Source: Callaeas wilsoni (Eukaryota; Chordata; Aves; Passeriformes; Callaeidae). From it: a stretch of 64,000 nt of DNA. The stretch's first letter is position 1. The number at the start of each line of letters is the position of its first letter. The DNA lies in NCBI GenBank assembly GCA_013398955.1, contig VWPU01018998.1, forward strand, positions 1-64,000. The letters are read 5' to 3'. Below are positions 1 to 13,300 of the stretch, piece after piece. Below the pieces are notes generated by a model. The model searched no databases. It was not told the origin of the DNA and was given only the letters and a program-made list of their open reading frames with translations. Both the position numbers and the translations under genes were made by a program.

Positions 1-350
1 CGCCGCGCGTCACGGCCGCGCCCGGGCAGGGGCCCAGGGGCGGGCCGGGGAGCACGCGGGGAGCGGGGGCCGCGCTGGGCTGGAGCGACTGAGGAGCGGC
101 GCACGGAGCCCAGAGACGCGGAGGTGCGACACATCTTTATTGGAGGCGGCCCGTAACAGTTCAGATCCCTCACACACGGCGGCGATCCCGGGTGTCGGAG
201 AGGGCGGGACACACGGGACGGAGAAGCGGGCGCACTGGCCTGAGGGCTGATATTCCTGCTAGGCAGAGCGAAAGGCCGGGGTAGGGCAGAAAGGAGAAAA
301 AGTTAAGGAGAAAAAGCCCAAATAATCTCGCCCTGAAGTTATTTCGTTCG
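1..350. promoter_or_regulatory. CpG island at left edge, possible promoter of neighbouring gene
   Basis: The first ~250 bases are very rich in G, C and CpG, unlike the AT-rich rest of the window, and the density fades by about 350. Such islands usually mark promoters of widely expressed genes. In human gene order BBS10 lies just downstream of OSBPL8 on the same strand, so this may be the 5' region of bird BBS10, with the gene beyond the left edge. No BBS10 coding sequence could be recognised here, so the identity is inferred only from remembered synteny. The island is cut by the window edge. Confidence 0.6.
136..141 (-). terminator. OSBPL8: Distal polyadenylation signal AATAAA of OSBPL8
   Basis: The minus strand reads AATAAAGATGTGTCGC, a canonical hexamer followed by a GT-rich element. 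Cleavage would fall near 115-122. It lies inside the CpG island, so the transcript appears to end at or within the neighbouring island. Confidence 0.6.
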
Positions 351-1024
351 AGCTACTTCTGTATTAGCACAAAGTAGTGCAGCTTCACTGTAAACATCCA
401 AAATCCTCCACTCTCGGCTCACCAGCCAGAAAGAAGGAATAATGTAATGTTTTAAGAGCTGGGTTCCTCCCCCCCCCCCCCCCGAGTCTGACTAAGCAGG
501 AACATCAGTTCTCAAACACAACAGCCCTCACAAAAGGTCTGATATTACACATGGCACAAATCTGACAAATCTTTACATGTCTCAGAACAGCATAGAAACC
601 CATCAAGAAGGCACTGTTTACAATACTTGAATATCTGCTAAATTTTCTGTGATTGTGGGTACTCTTGAAATAAAAATAATTAAAATTAGAGATGTACAGA
701 AGTTTTGTTACACATTATTTACACAAACAATGGTAATAGCTAAAAATAACAGCCTTTAAGAAACACTGAATTACAAGTCTGTTTCATGAACGCGAACCTA
801 GGAGGAAAAAAAATTGCCAAAGGCACGGAAGGGCAGCAAACAACAAACAAAGCAGAAGAAACCACAACCATTACATTTTACAGGACAACCTTTCAAATAA
901 TTTGTGAAATTTCACAAGGGGAAGGAAGGACATAACTGGGCTATATACCCTCAAGTAATACCAACTATTTAAAAGGATGTTTCTTGAATTTCACATGTTG
1001 ATTCATCTACTGTTGAAAATGATA

Positions 1025-1030
1025 TTTATT
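1025..1030 (-). terminator. OSBPL8: Possible internal polyadenylation signal AATAAA
   Basis: An exact AATAAA on the minus strand, about 3.2 kb past the stop codon, could give a shorter 3'UTR. Hexamers occur by chance in AT-rich sequence, so this is only a candidate. Confidence 0.3.
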
Positions 1031-2975
1031 GCATTTCACAGGGTATATTTACTTTTTCTTAGCTTAGGTCGTCTGTACCAAATTAGGCAACCTGTACCTA
1101 AATGGCAAAGTAAAGGCATAGAGTGCATCTGAAAACAAACAAACCAACCCAGCAAAACCACATGGCAATAAATTCTGCAGATATTTCCTGTACAAGAAAA
1201 TAAACCCAAACAAAACAGGATTTGGAAATCCAATGTGAAAAGAAGTGTTGTTATAAACTTTAAAAACTAGTAGAAGGCCACAGCCCTCAAACATCTGCAA
1301 ACTGTAAAATCAATTTTTATATATGTGCAGAGCTCAGTCTTAAGCAGATAGTAGTCAAGATCTGCTGTACATCATGGCTAAAGAGGACAATGGTGACGCA
1401 CTAAAGAAGAGGATCCATACGTGTCTGTGACCAACTGTACAGTAAAAATTAGGGAAGAAGTTTCTTTGTTCTAGTCAAATGAGGGAACATACAAAACCCA
1501 GCAAAATAAGAATCACTAGGTTTTCACTGTACTTTTCAGCATTTATCTAATCATAAAGTCTTGCAGAAGTCTGCAATTTTACTTTTCAAAATGTTTTATC
1601 ACATATCCTTTACCTTTCCAGATTCTCTCTAAAACCACTTTTTCAACAGAATTCAACTCTAAAAAGTAAGTTGAAAAGGAAAAAAAGCATAAGGATTTTG
1701 TTTCACTTTGTTCAAGTCTTCTACTCATCTTGAGCTGAGCATGAACTTCAGCTACTGATTATCTTCTTAGTCTGACATTGTCCAACACCAAGCTGCCAGC
1801 CAACTGGCTGGGTCAAATCTAGTCAAATCATGTGGTCCATGTGAAAATGCATGCAGACTGTGTTATTCACTGCTCTTGAATAAAAGTGATTAAAAAATCA
1901 GCATGAAAAGGCATAAGGACATTTGTATTTACAAGGGAGATAAAAGCTTGTAACTATCAGTCAAGAGTTTCAGCACCACAAATTTAGCAGAGTATTATTT
2001 TCGGGGATTGAAGTTATTGCCCAAATCTCTCTCACTGGATTATTCTCACGTTCAGAGTATGTTTTAAAGGCTTGTAATGGATCTTAAGACAGGTGAAGCT
2101 TCGACAGCTGAATGGAATAATGAACAGCCAAATTCCAGGCTAGGAATGTTAAGTGAACGCCGTAATACTCTGCATTCTTAATGCTGTTTCATACATGGGT
2201 AACAACTTCAGTGGCCATTTAGAGACTGAGGCATTTGCAATTATTTTTTTGTTTGTTTTTGAAGTGACTTTCTATGTTCACAAATTTTGCCTCATCAGGT
2301 ATAGATTAAATAGAAGTCCAATCAGGTTTGGTCTTGCCCATGGCTACAAGAGCGTTAACGTAACATGCTCCAGAAAAATTATTCAAGACCAAACATGCTA
2401 ATATGAAGCTGTAAGAAATACGCTGAATTTCACTGCTTACACAATAAACTTTTACATAGCTGAGGCCCAAGGAAGAGGAAAGGTAAAAGAGAAGGGGAAG
2501 TGCATGGAAGTGTCAGCCATGGAAATATGTAAGCTGGACAGATAAACGAGTAAACAGTATTTTCACTAAATACTAGTGAGACTGATGCAGAAGAGAAAGG
2601 CAGATCACCTGGAGAATCCAGTAGGCTGCCCAAGGCAGAGGCATAATCTGGACATGGCAAAAAGCCAAACGTGACTTTTGAACTGTTCCACTGCCCGGGA
2701 TGGATTTGATTTCTGAGTCAATCCTCTGAAAATGAACTTGACTGTCCTTCACATTGTGCCACTCATCCTCCTGTTGTCTCACCTGGGGTACTGAAAATAC
2801 CTTTACAATTCTACAGCCCCTTTTTGCCTTGGTATGCTTGACTGGCACAGGGAACTCACCAGATAAACACCGGCACTACATTTTTTTCTGGAATATTACA
2901 AATTGTATACATGCATATATTTCTTCAAATAAAAAATGTTAGAAACCCTGGTTCTGAATTGAAACTTAAGCTTCG

Positions 2976-3101
2976 CATGAATTTGTATGGCTACAGCATA
3001 CTAAGAAGGTGCATCCATGTATTCTGGTAGGTAGTATACATGAATTTGTATGGCTACAGCATACTAAGAAGGTGCATCCATGTATTCTGGTAGGTAGTAT
3101 A
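2976..3101. repeat. Perfect 63-bp tandem duplication in the 3'UTR
   Basis: Positions 2976-3038 and 3039-3101 are identical, each starting CATGAATTTGTATGGCTACA and ending GGTAGTATA. Absence of any mismatch implies a very recent duplication, a variable-number locus, or an assembly artefact. A minus-strand ORF of 60 codons over this block is a by-product, since 63 is divisible by three. Confidence 0.95.
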
Positions 3102-4218
3102 TACTTGCAGTAAGGAGGGATTTCACAAACCCTTGGATTTCCTCTCATTTGTTTTGAGATACATGGGTGTTAGCCGTCACACAATTTCTGAGCTTTCCCT
3201 GTATAAACACACATATTTTCATTTGCAAGTCTACTCGTGACAGTGCCTGAATCCTATTCTACATTGCCTCTTGGAGATTCAGCTCAAGCTACACACTAAG
3301 CACACCTCTTCATCTTCATGTTTTGTTTCAAAAATAACCATGAGTCCTGGCATCAGCAGTCTGTCTGCTTACCGTGACATGGCCATACACAAATGTAAAT
3401 CCAAAGCTGTAGATCTTTCAAGACTTACAAACATACCAGAAATCCTTGACATTTACAATTCATGAGAGAGAGTAGACCAAGACAGTACCTCCCTGGGTGC
3501 TGTACTGTTAAAAATGTGCTCTGTACAGTAGATGCGGGAATGTTTTTATGATGAACCTGAAGTTTTAAAACTATAAAAGAGCTGGCTTACAAGCCTATAG
3601 TAAGTAATTCAGGATAAAAACCTCGTACTTCCAAAACAAATCAAGGACATTATGTCGCAAATTTCCCAAAGCCTTTAACTTTTTACTTGCCATTTCCTAA
3701 CACTCACAATTTTTTGTATAATAATGTATTTGTTTGACCTTAAACAAAAGTTTACTTTCAAACATCCAATGCCATTTACAAAAGCTGTTGGTGACTTCAA
3801 AAGTTTCTTAGTTACAAAAACGATAAGTTTATATGTAATGAAGTATGCCTGTTTATCATTCTACCATAATAGGAATCACATCCTACCTACGGGGTCTGAC
3901 TTCTGAATGTTTAACTTGATCTATATTCTGTGGTGAAGATTCATCAGAATGACGCAATATAAACACAAGGCTGATGTCATATGACTGCAAGACAGAGGCA
4001 CACACCAGGAGCAAGAGTGTACTGGCACTTACACAATTCTTACTGCAACTGGGTAGACAGAAGTATGATTCTGAACCATGAACGCTGAGGCAAAGTTCTG
4101 TAAGTTGTTGCTACACGGTTCTTTTACGTAATATTGCATCATTTAAAGTCCAGCTTAAAATATGGTCCCCAGTAACAGTTCGATCATTCCAGTTCAAGAA
4201 GGCCCTTGTTCACACTTC

Positions 4219-4354
4219 TTATTTGAACAAGAAATTAATGATAAGCTGTAGCAGAACCATGAGTACAATGAAGACATAGTGCTTGAACTGCAAGGAATGG
4301 TAGTCCCACGGTGATGAATTAGAAGTGACTCTATTTCGTAGTGCCATGATCTCC
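4219..4354 (-). CDS. OSBPL8: OSBPL8 last coding exon: C-terminal tail anchor and stop
   Basis: Residues ~845-889. It starts REIMALRN and ends with a hydrophobic run ([19 protein letters not shown]) of about 17 residues followed by the TAA stop. This is the single C-terminal membrane segment that inserts ORP8 in the ER. The acceptor is TTACAG on the minus strand at 4355-4360. The stretch before the anchor, with SNSSPWDY, is the least conserved part of the exon compared with remembered human ORP8. Confidence 0.96.
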
Positions 4355-7300
4355 CTGTAAGATAGAAAACGATATCCTGTAAATTACAAACTAGACAATT
4401 TGACATTTTCTGCTATGTTAGGGCTCCCTACAGAAGAAGGCAGCTTTAGAGGAAAACTATGAAACATCAATGAGCAATAAATATTTGAGAAGAGTAAAGA
4501 TACATACCAGCCTCTAAGGAGAAAAAAAAAAAAGAGATTAATATTCTCTAAACCATTTTAATTAGTCCTACCTCTTAATGTCTTCCTGCGTTTCCTTTAT
4601 AGACTCAATGGCACTCTGCAGTTCACCAAGGTCTGCCCCTTTTTTCCTTATTCTTGTATTATGCTTCAGAAGTTGTGCTAGAAGGATACAAAAGCCAAAT
4701 GTAATTAACTGAAGTGACTGCTGCCATAAAAGGAACAAAGTATGAATGACAAACTAAACCTGTAGTAAAAATGAAGAGAAAGTTTTCTAACTAGCTTCTA
4801 TTGAAAACTTTCTTTCAGAGTCACCTATAGCACAGAAAGATAGCAATTTAAGTGCTTGAAATATCTTTTAAACATTCACCATATTGTTTAGCTTCTGCAA
4901 ACATTATCAGCCACAACAATCTACCCTCTAGCCACATACTAATCTACAAATTAAAACAATTAACCTTTTAATAAAGAAAAGACTTTACAAACACCATTCT
5001 TTTTCCCTAGGTATTAAATATGTGCAGCACTTAAGCCTACCTACACTGCATTGAAAAAGAAAGGAAAATTTGTAATTAAAAACACGAGCCATTCTGCTCA
5101 TTCTGTTTTTCAGAACATGCTTCACATTGCATAAAACTAAAGCATAATAAAAACATTGAGATAAGAAAAGCATGTGAGACACTGAAATCTTTAGTTGTCA
5201 AATAAATTTATTATTTCCGTATGTAAATGTATCTTTTCGTACCTTCACTCCCAGAGGAATCCTGGTTATCAGGCTCTGGGGATGAGAAACCACACTCTCC
5301 TTTCTTTTGACTGGCTGGCTTTCGCTTGATTTTTGGAACAGTAACCTAAAATTGATAAATGTGTTATTTCCAGAGAACCAGAACTGTAGCAAAGCAGCAC
5401 ATTCCAACAATGACAGTTAAAAGCACACTATCTAATAGAAGTCCAAGTTAAAATTTCTAATGTATTAGCAGTCTGAATTTTGTGTGTCTTTCCATTTAAG
5501 GGAAAATACACATTAAACTGCTGAGCTCAAGTTTGCATATTTTTTATTTGTATCCAATCAAGTCATCTTTACTGCTTAGGATGCAACACAGAAATGAAAG
5601 ACATTGTATGGACTGTGTCAGCAATGTTTTTGTAGGATAACAGCATTTCCCATCAATCCCAATGCTCTGATGATCTTTATACACATAATGTATGATATAT
5701 ACAAGTTCATGGATCGTGCATGTGCTGTCAGAACTGGAACATACCATTGGTGTCCGATGTCGAACTTTTGTTTGAATTGTGCCATCTTTTTCAAACTGGA
5801 TCATATCATTCAAAGGGTCCCATGGTCTGGTACTAGACAAAGTGAATATTATTAACAGTACAGCGATTTAAATAAGAAATACTTCCTTGTTCAGAAACTA
5901 CTCAGTATGAAGAGGCTAAAACTTTCCTTATATAGAAATCAGACATGGCATCATGATCTTACCTTCTACCTATGGTCCAGTCAACCTGAAGGGCCAAGAG
6001 AGCCAAAATATTAACTTCACGTCCAGATCAAACCCCCAGCCAGCTGATAAGAGTACAAACTATTACATCAACCAAAAATATCATTATGAATTTTTTTGCC
6101 AATCATATGTATTTCCAACATGGAGAGATTTCCTGCTTCAGATATAGTTATTATTTTAGAACTACAGGGAAATTACGGTTATTTAAAAATATTTAGACTG
6201 CTCTTTGTTGAGTTTTCTTTTTTTCCTTTTAGAAGACGCCTATGAAGGAGAGTTTAAGAATCAGTTACCTCAAACCTGCTTTCATCCCAAAGTGGCTAAT
6301 GGTAATCAAGACTGGTTTCATGAGACACTAATGAGCTATGCACGGTTTCTTGTGCTGATTTTTTAAGAGTGATTTTCCAATTGCAGTCTGATAGAGAATT
6401 TTAAAAAAACCACAACAGCATAAGACACATAGCTCACTGGAGAACAACAAGCAGCCAAAGGCAAATACCAACGTCACCACTGATTGGAGACTTTTCGGGA
6501 CAGAAACTGCAAGTGAGCTGCAGGAAGGATGTTCTGACGCACAGCTTTAGTGAGAGTAGATTAAGCACGGATTTCCTTGTGTCCTTCTGTATGCCTTTTC
6601 AACAGCTGTAGCTTTTTCAGATGTTGTGAACACAGGTCTGCACTTACATCTTAGCTTAACCTGACAAATTAAATGTCATCTGAGGTAACTGGGTTAAGAA
6701 CTAGGCATTGCTCTCTTCTGGATTTGTAATCCAGATGCCTAAATCCATAATCCAGATACCTTAACGAATGCTCCAGCTCACTGAACACATCTTCCACAGT
6801 AAATGTAGAAGACTGCTCTCTACATGGACCAGGTGGTGAGCCAGCCTTATATGCTTGAAAGGAGAGAGAGGCTTCTTCAAGGGAATGCTGACAGTTCAGA
6901 CTGCTTTCTGGCACATCCTTGAACCACAAGGCCTCAAAGACACCAGAAATAATGCAGATTAACAAGATAGACTATCCCCTGCAGCTTTAAGACCTAACAG
7001 ATTTCAAGTACCATTCTTTTCCTAATGGTTTTATACAGGTTTCAATGGGTAGTCAATTCAGCTGGACTATTCACAACTCTTCCAACAGGAAGAGGCATCA
7101 ACAGCACTAGAAGGTTCAAACCAAGAGATGGTGCTTCACAGAGCATTTAGTCTAGTTGGGGAATTTCCCTGCTGCAGGATGTTTTCAGTGGTGAAAGTCT
7201 GCACAAACTTAATAAGAAACCAATGAAATTCATGGAAAATACATTTACTGAGAGTTGCTAAATACACAGATTCCCTGTTTGGTTCCAGGAAACCTCCAAG

Positions 7301-10300
7301 TTGCAAATTTCCTGGAGACATGTAGAGTACTCAAGATTCTTGTACTCTTCCCTGGACATACACTTAGGCCATGGCCTCAATATTGCCATTCATGTACAGA
7401 AAGGTAAAGGCCTCCCAGGTTTAGCCATGGGAATATACTTCTAGCATCCATGGCTTCAAAGTTACCTAATTCTGTGTGTATCATCTTTGGCTATTTTACT
7501 TTTGCAATCCTTACAATACAGAAGCATGCTGGGTACTGAAAAAAAAAAATCAGCAGAATGTGGGTGTTCTGTGAAAACCATCACTAGTAAAGGGTTCAGC
7601 TTCAAGCTGACCTTTGCAAGACTGGTGAGGTCACAGAATGCATCCCTCCAGCAGTCAGGGAGACAGCTACATCTTCATATTCTGACCCAGAGCATCACAC
7701 AAAGAGATTCACACACACTCATGTGCAGGACATATTTGACAGCTGGGCAGAGCCACCTGGCCCCAGCATTAACTACTGCTGTAAACCTGCTATTCTCAGG
7801 GTTATTCTAATATATAACAAATTAAATAGCTCAATCCAACTAAGCACAGGCTTCTCTGATTTTCAGACACTAGATTTTCTGATTTCCAGCTGGTATGCCC
7901 ATATGTATCATATTTTCCAATTTGGGGAAATCTCAGTAGCTGTTCTAGGGGAGTCAGTCTAGGGGGGGAAAAGGGAGGACAATGCACCCCAAAATGCCAT
8001 GCCCAAAAAATCTAGAGCATAGCACAGCTACGTCATTATATATAAAAAACCTCTATGTCTCAGTTCTTTTGCTCCTGAAACCACAGGAAGAGGCTCAGCA
8101 ACATTACCAAGCACTCCAGGACTCACTCAGCATATTTGTAGTGCCATTCTCCTGTGACTGAATCCTGATCGAACAGCTTGCATGTCCACTCTTCACCCTT
8201 AAGTTTCCTCTCTTTGGCACTCTTCCTCTGAGCTTCTTCCAGAATATATTTCTCATGAGTAGCTTCTGTTTGGTCTTTATTATTTATTGCTTTTGTCACT
8301 TGTTGCCAAAGCCTGACAAATGAACAACATACACAGTCACCAGAGTCAGAATCTGGTTGACACAAACAATTGCAAACAATTTCCTCAATTATAGGCTAAG
8401 TAAATGGACGACCCTCCAAAGCGAATATTACCATCACCCTCCAATGAGAATACTACCTTTTTTAATAGATGTTTTATCTACATTTCTATCAAGATTTCCA
8501 TGATTGTAAGGTTTATAAATCATGATCTCATATTTAACAGTGTTACTTTCTTTTATCATCAAAGGCTAGTATCATCAAACATGGGAAAGTAATGATAATT
8601 TGCTTATAATTTGGAGAAGACTAAGAGTTTTATTTTGGCAAAATAAATCCATGGTTCTAAACTTACTTCTCTGACTCAAAGTCATCTTGCTCTTCAAACT
8701 TCACAGTGTATCTAGGTAATCTATGCTGCTTCATATCAGATGTTGGGTTCCAGAATGTCTCTGAAACACCTGTCTTCTTTTCGCTAATAATAACTTCACT
8801 GTCCTGTAACAGATATGATTGATATCTTAATTGTAATTATCTCAAAGAGTGCCAAAATAGCAAGCAAGGAATAAGTCCTTTTTTTTTTTTTGTAGTAAGA
8901 ATTTATTTTCTTTTGAATGCATGCAGTTAAGAATAATTAGATACGCTAACTTTAAAATTCAATCTCTGCCCTCTGTGCTGGGTTCTAGCTTGGAACAGAG
9001 TTGCAATGGAATCATTACCACATCCAAAACGAAGGGATGCCATGTCACCTCACCAGAACTGAAACAACCTTAAATATTTCATGCTGGTGCCATAAAAATT
9101 CTTTATAGTATGAATGCATATACCAAAATATTTCACAAGGTTCATTGTGAAGCAACATTTCATTTTTTCTTCATAAACTACTTAACCGTGCACTTTTCCA
9201 CCTTTTAACAGGTGCAAATAGAACAATGTTGATTCTGTACTTTCTTGAAGAATTTCTACAAAAGCAATACTTTTTTAAAACGAGTCTTTTTTGTATTCAA
9301 GTTCTATTTTCACCTGTCTCAACCGTCAGCCAGAATTTATAAAAGAGCATCACTCACTACTTACCCAGTGACCCTCTAAAAAAGCCAGAACTTCTTTGCC
9401 AAGCTTAATTTTCCCTGATATTTGGTTAACACTGTCATTGTTACCCAAAAAAGGCTGCAAAACAAAAAGAAATGGTTTTGTGTTTATTTTAATAACATAC
9501 TATTTTTGTTTATGTGTTTAGTGTTAAGGAAAAATGTGAATTTATGAAATATGCTGTAAAATGCCCTGATAGCTTTAATAGTGTATCTTCTACCTATTAA
9601 TCCCCAAAAGAAGTTTAAAAGCAGAGTAAGTAGTTTCTTCTTCCCTTCTTAAAAGATTTTCTGAGTAAAAGTATTGTCTAAGACATGTGGAAATAAAACA
9701 GAAAACAATGACACAATGATATCCCAAAGGACAGAGTCATTTGCTACACTAATTTCACAGCTTTGCCAAGCACCATTTGTTACTAGAGATTATCTTTTGT
9801 AGAAACAACAACGATTGCCAGGGATTTTCTTTGGCCTTTTGATAGGCTGCACATGTATCCTGTGGACTGATAAGGCAAATTGTCAGTTAACACAGCCTCC
9901 CAACTTTAATGTTTCCCCTGTAATTTCACCTGAATACAGTTTCCCTCTCCATGTGCACAATTCTTGAAAACTGTTTTTTCAGCTTTACATCAGTTTCCAC
10001 CTCAAGGATGGCAAATGCATTTTTCAGAAGCCATCTAGAAGTAGTTTAGAAACCTTTGCTTAGCTTATGCGAGTGGACATCACGTTCATTCTCCTCCTTG
10101 TGCCCACTCACAGCGTTTACTAACCTTGAGTTTGAATTCAATTGTTGCGCTGTAGCCAGTTTTCTCACAGGTGATGTTGACTGTTCCTCCAAGCTCTAAG
10201 GTCATTGTTCCATAAAGAATTCCTGCAAGACAAAAAAAAAAACAAAACAAAACAAAACAAAATAAAAAATATCAGCTAAAACAAATGTTTTTAACTGAAC

Positions 10301-13300
10301 AAAATAAAACCTCTAAGTTACTTAGGTACAATTCCGAGAGTAAACACGCTAGTGCCAGAGGAAAAATTGTATTTTCAGATGACCTTTCCTAATGATAATT
10401 GTGATCTTTCTGCCAAATAAGATAACCCAAACAGAAACGAAAAGATCTAAGTGAAGTACAGATAAGCAGGAAAAACAGTTTATGAAGACTTATCTTCGGC
10501 AGTGTATGCTGCTGGCTCTAGCAAGGATGATGTTTAGTCTTATTGGAGATGATTGGAGGAGGGAAGCTTCTGAGGTTAAGACAAGAAAATACAAAATGCT
10601 GTGACAAAGACAGCAAAGAAAAACTTGACTCAAAAAGAAGCAGTGTGTACAGTCAGGCCACAGGTGAAGACACTCACAGACAACCAATATACGACAACTC
10701 TGATCACTCCCTAAAGACTTTTGAAAGTACAAGGCTGACAGTCCTGGGTACACTTTCTTTCCCATGATTATTGTCTTTCCCCCTGCAATCCAGTGTTTGA
10801 AACATTGAATATATTTTACATACACTGGATGCATGTGCAAATATGCCTTCCCTGCATATTCTTCTACCTTTCTCCTTATCAGCTTTATTAGTAACACTAA
10901 TTCTCCTTCTTCCTGCTTGACTTGAATGTATGTGTGTATGTTATGTGCTTTAATTGTTAAGTATTATTTTTGTCATCAAAGCTGTAACAAAATACAACAT
11001 ACTATTAAAAACATTAAAAAGCAATGAAAAGAAAAGTCTAAACTCATGTCAAATCACCTATTTCTGCTAACTGATCTTCATACATCTCAAAGGAAGAAAG
11101 TACTATATTTGGTGACTTTTCAGTCGGGCTTCTGAAAGAGAATTCTAGCTATTCTGAAAGGGAATTCTGGAATATATGCATAGATAATACTGAGTAAGTT
11201 ACAGCTTAAAAATGAGCAGTTCTGCAATCTATTTTGTGCTATTACTGACCTTCCAGAAAGCTTTACAAAGCACTGACCAGTTTCCCAGAGTGAAACTGAA
11301 GACAAATGCTCATGATTTACAATCAAATCACACTGTGGTGTAGATACTACATTGCCTTCGATGTTTAAAAGAAGAAAACACTGGAAAAGCTCAAAACTGC
11401 TCTATAAAAAAGGCAACTCAAACAGTAAATTAATGTCATGTAGTGACAGATAACTATATATATATATATATATATATATGCTCTTACTATTTCTTACTAG
11501 TTATGAAAAATATCTTTCTCTGTGCCAAAAATGAAAGTATGGCTTAAACAACAGATATATTTTCCTCCTGATAAAATATGTGGAAGCCTAGAGCCACCAA
11601 TGTTGCCAGTGTTCAGAACACTCTCCTCCAGATGACAGGCTTAAATCCAACACAGTACATTATTTAGAAAAATGAACTACTTAGAATAACAAACTTCTTT
11701 TCTCTTAACTCTGCCATGTGGAGAATGAAAAAACCCACTACCTTTACAATGGGCGTATGGCATTGTCATTACATAATCTTCTCCTCTATTTAGAAACGTT
11801 AGCCGTCCTTCTCCATCTAGTATGGCAGATAATGAATTTCCTGAAATTCAAAGAGAGACTGTCACATTTCTCACCCTGCAAGACAACAATGAACATTCCC
11901 TAATAACTAAGCAACTACAAACATCAGTATATTTAGCACTGCAACCTATCCTATCTAGTGAAGCCGCTATAATAAACAGTGTCTCCAATTAAAAATTAAA
12001 ACACTCCAAAAATAGAAATTAAGATGACCAGTAGCAAAAGCTTTGTAAGGAAAGGACAATACAAAAACACTGACTCTTCTAACAGCCTTCTTTCATCCAC
12101 AAAACACAGCTCATGTGCACCAATTTTACATCCCTCAATAAAGGTACAACCAAAAAACCCCATTATTTACCATAGAATTTTGATTTGGCCAGAATGCTAC
12201 CACTAAGGCAAAAACCATCCTTGCGGTTGCTAACATAGAAGGCAGATATTGGAGGATGATGTGATACCTGTTGGAAAAAAACACGTATTTGAGAAAAACA
12301 AAAACAAGAACAAGCGCTATAGTAAATATAGTAAAAACCTTGAGCTAGTAATGACAATGCAAAATTCAGGCTGCACATATTAGAATGCAGTTAATATATG
12401 TGAAATTTGACTAAAATCTTTAGAGATAATGATCAAGCAATCGTCTACTGAATTTCAAGAATTAAGAAAATTAGCACGTGACTTTTCCCAGAGGAAGAGG
12501 GAACAGAAATATCGGAAATACCTTCCTCTCTCTCTTTAGGAAGGCACACTTAAAAGAGACATCTGTAAGAAAACTATGCTCACTAGGAGGCGTTTTAGGA
12601 TACGATTCATACATTTCAATACATTTTCTGAAACTACCATGGGATTTAACTAGCACAAATAAACAACACATTTCTTTTTCTTAAAAATATTCGTTCCAGT
12701 TATTGCAGCTACCTGTTCTGCAATATAAAATGTCTTGCTGTTTGTCCTTGGATGAATCCACATGCAGCGGAAAGTCTCTCCAAGTATAGGATTGTACGGC
12801 TTTTTTAGTCCCTGAACAGAAGATGAATGGAGAGTAACCATACTATGCATGTACACAAGTCACAAAACATTTTATCAGTCTATCACTGAAGACAAGACAC
12901 ACAGGAAAAGAAATTATCATACTATATATGCTAAAGTACATGGTACTTGATTTCATCATTTGATTATTATGCTCAATTGCTCTCCTCTTCATTCTAAGGA
13001 AATTATCATATATTCAGTGTATCCACTAAACTATTCTACATGTAAGGACACACAGAATATAAGGGTTTGGGGGTTTTTTGCAGAATTATTACAGAGCTTT
13101 TGTCTGAAGTTAGGTAGTAAGTACTTTTTGTCAATACTATTTCCCAACAACATGACTATGAAGAGTATATAGTGCAAAGCTAAATGAAGTGGTGGAAACA
13201 TTAGTTCTCCAATTTCAGACTGTTATCACTGAAGAATGGTAAAAATATAGAACTGACTCAACTTTATCAAAAAATATAAAGTTCAACTTCTAGTCCAAGG

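Larger units (their letters stand above)
118..4218 (-). other. OSBPL8: OSBPL8 3' untranslated region (~4.1 kb)
   Basis: This follows the TAA stop at 4219-4221 without a recognisable coding exon or downstream splice site. It ends at a canonical AATAAA (minus strand, 136-141). A UTR of about 4 kb agrees with my memory of the mammalian gene. It contains a 15-base C run on the plus strand (469-483), a second AATAAA at 1025-1030, and a perfect 63-bp tandem duplication at 2976-3101. Short ORFs here on both strands have no family features. The 3' limit is inferred from the poly(A) signal alone. Confidence 0.7.
10223..11741 (-). other. OSBPL8 intron with two microsatellites
   Basis: Intron of 1.5 kb. 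It carries an A-rich AAAAC-type repeat immediately upstream of the next acceptor (10231-10268) and a (TA)n tract at 11455-11479. A 135-codon minus-strand ORF at 10490-10897 has no recognisable family features and is treated as chance. Confidence 0.88.

Noticed and set aside
1..135. BBS10 first coding exon in the CpG island
   Set aside because: No reading frame on either strand could be matched to BBS10; only remembered gene order suggests it.
2966..3148. Minus-strand ORF with an internal peptide repeat
   Set aside because: The peptide repeat only mirrors the 63-bp DNA duplication in the 3'UTR.
10490..10897. 135-codon minus-strand ORF
   Set aside because: It lies in an OSBPL8 intron and has no domain, similarity or paired splice sites.
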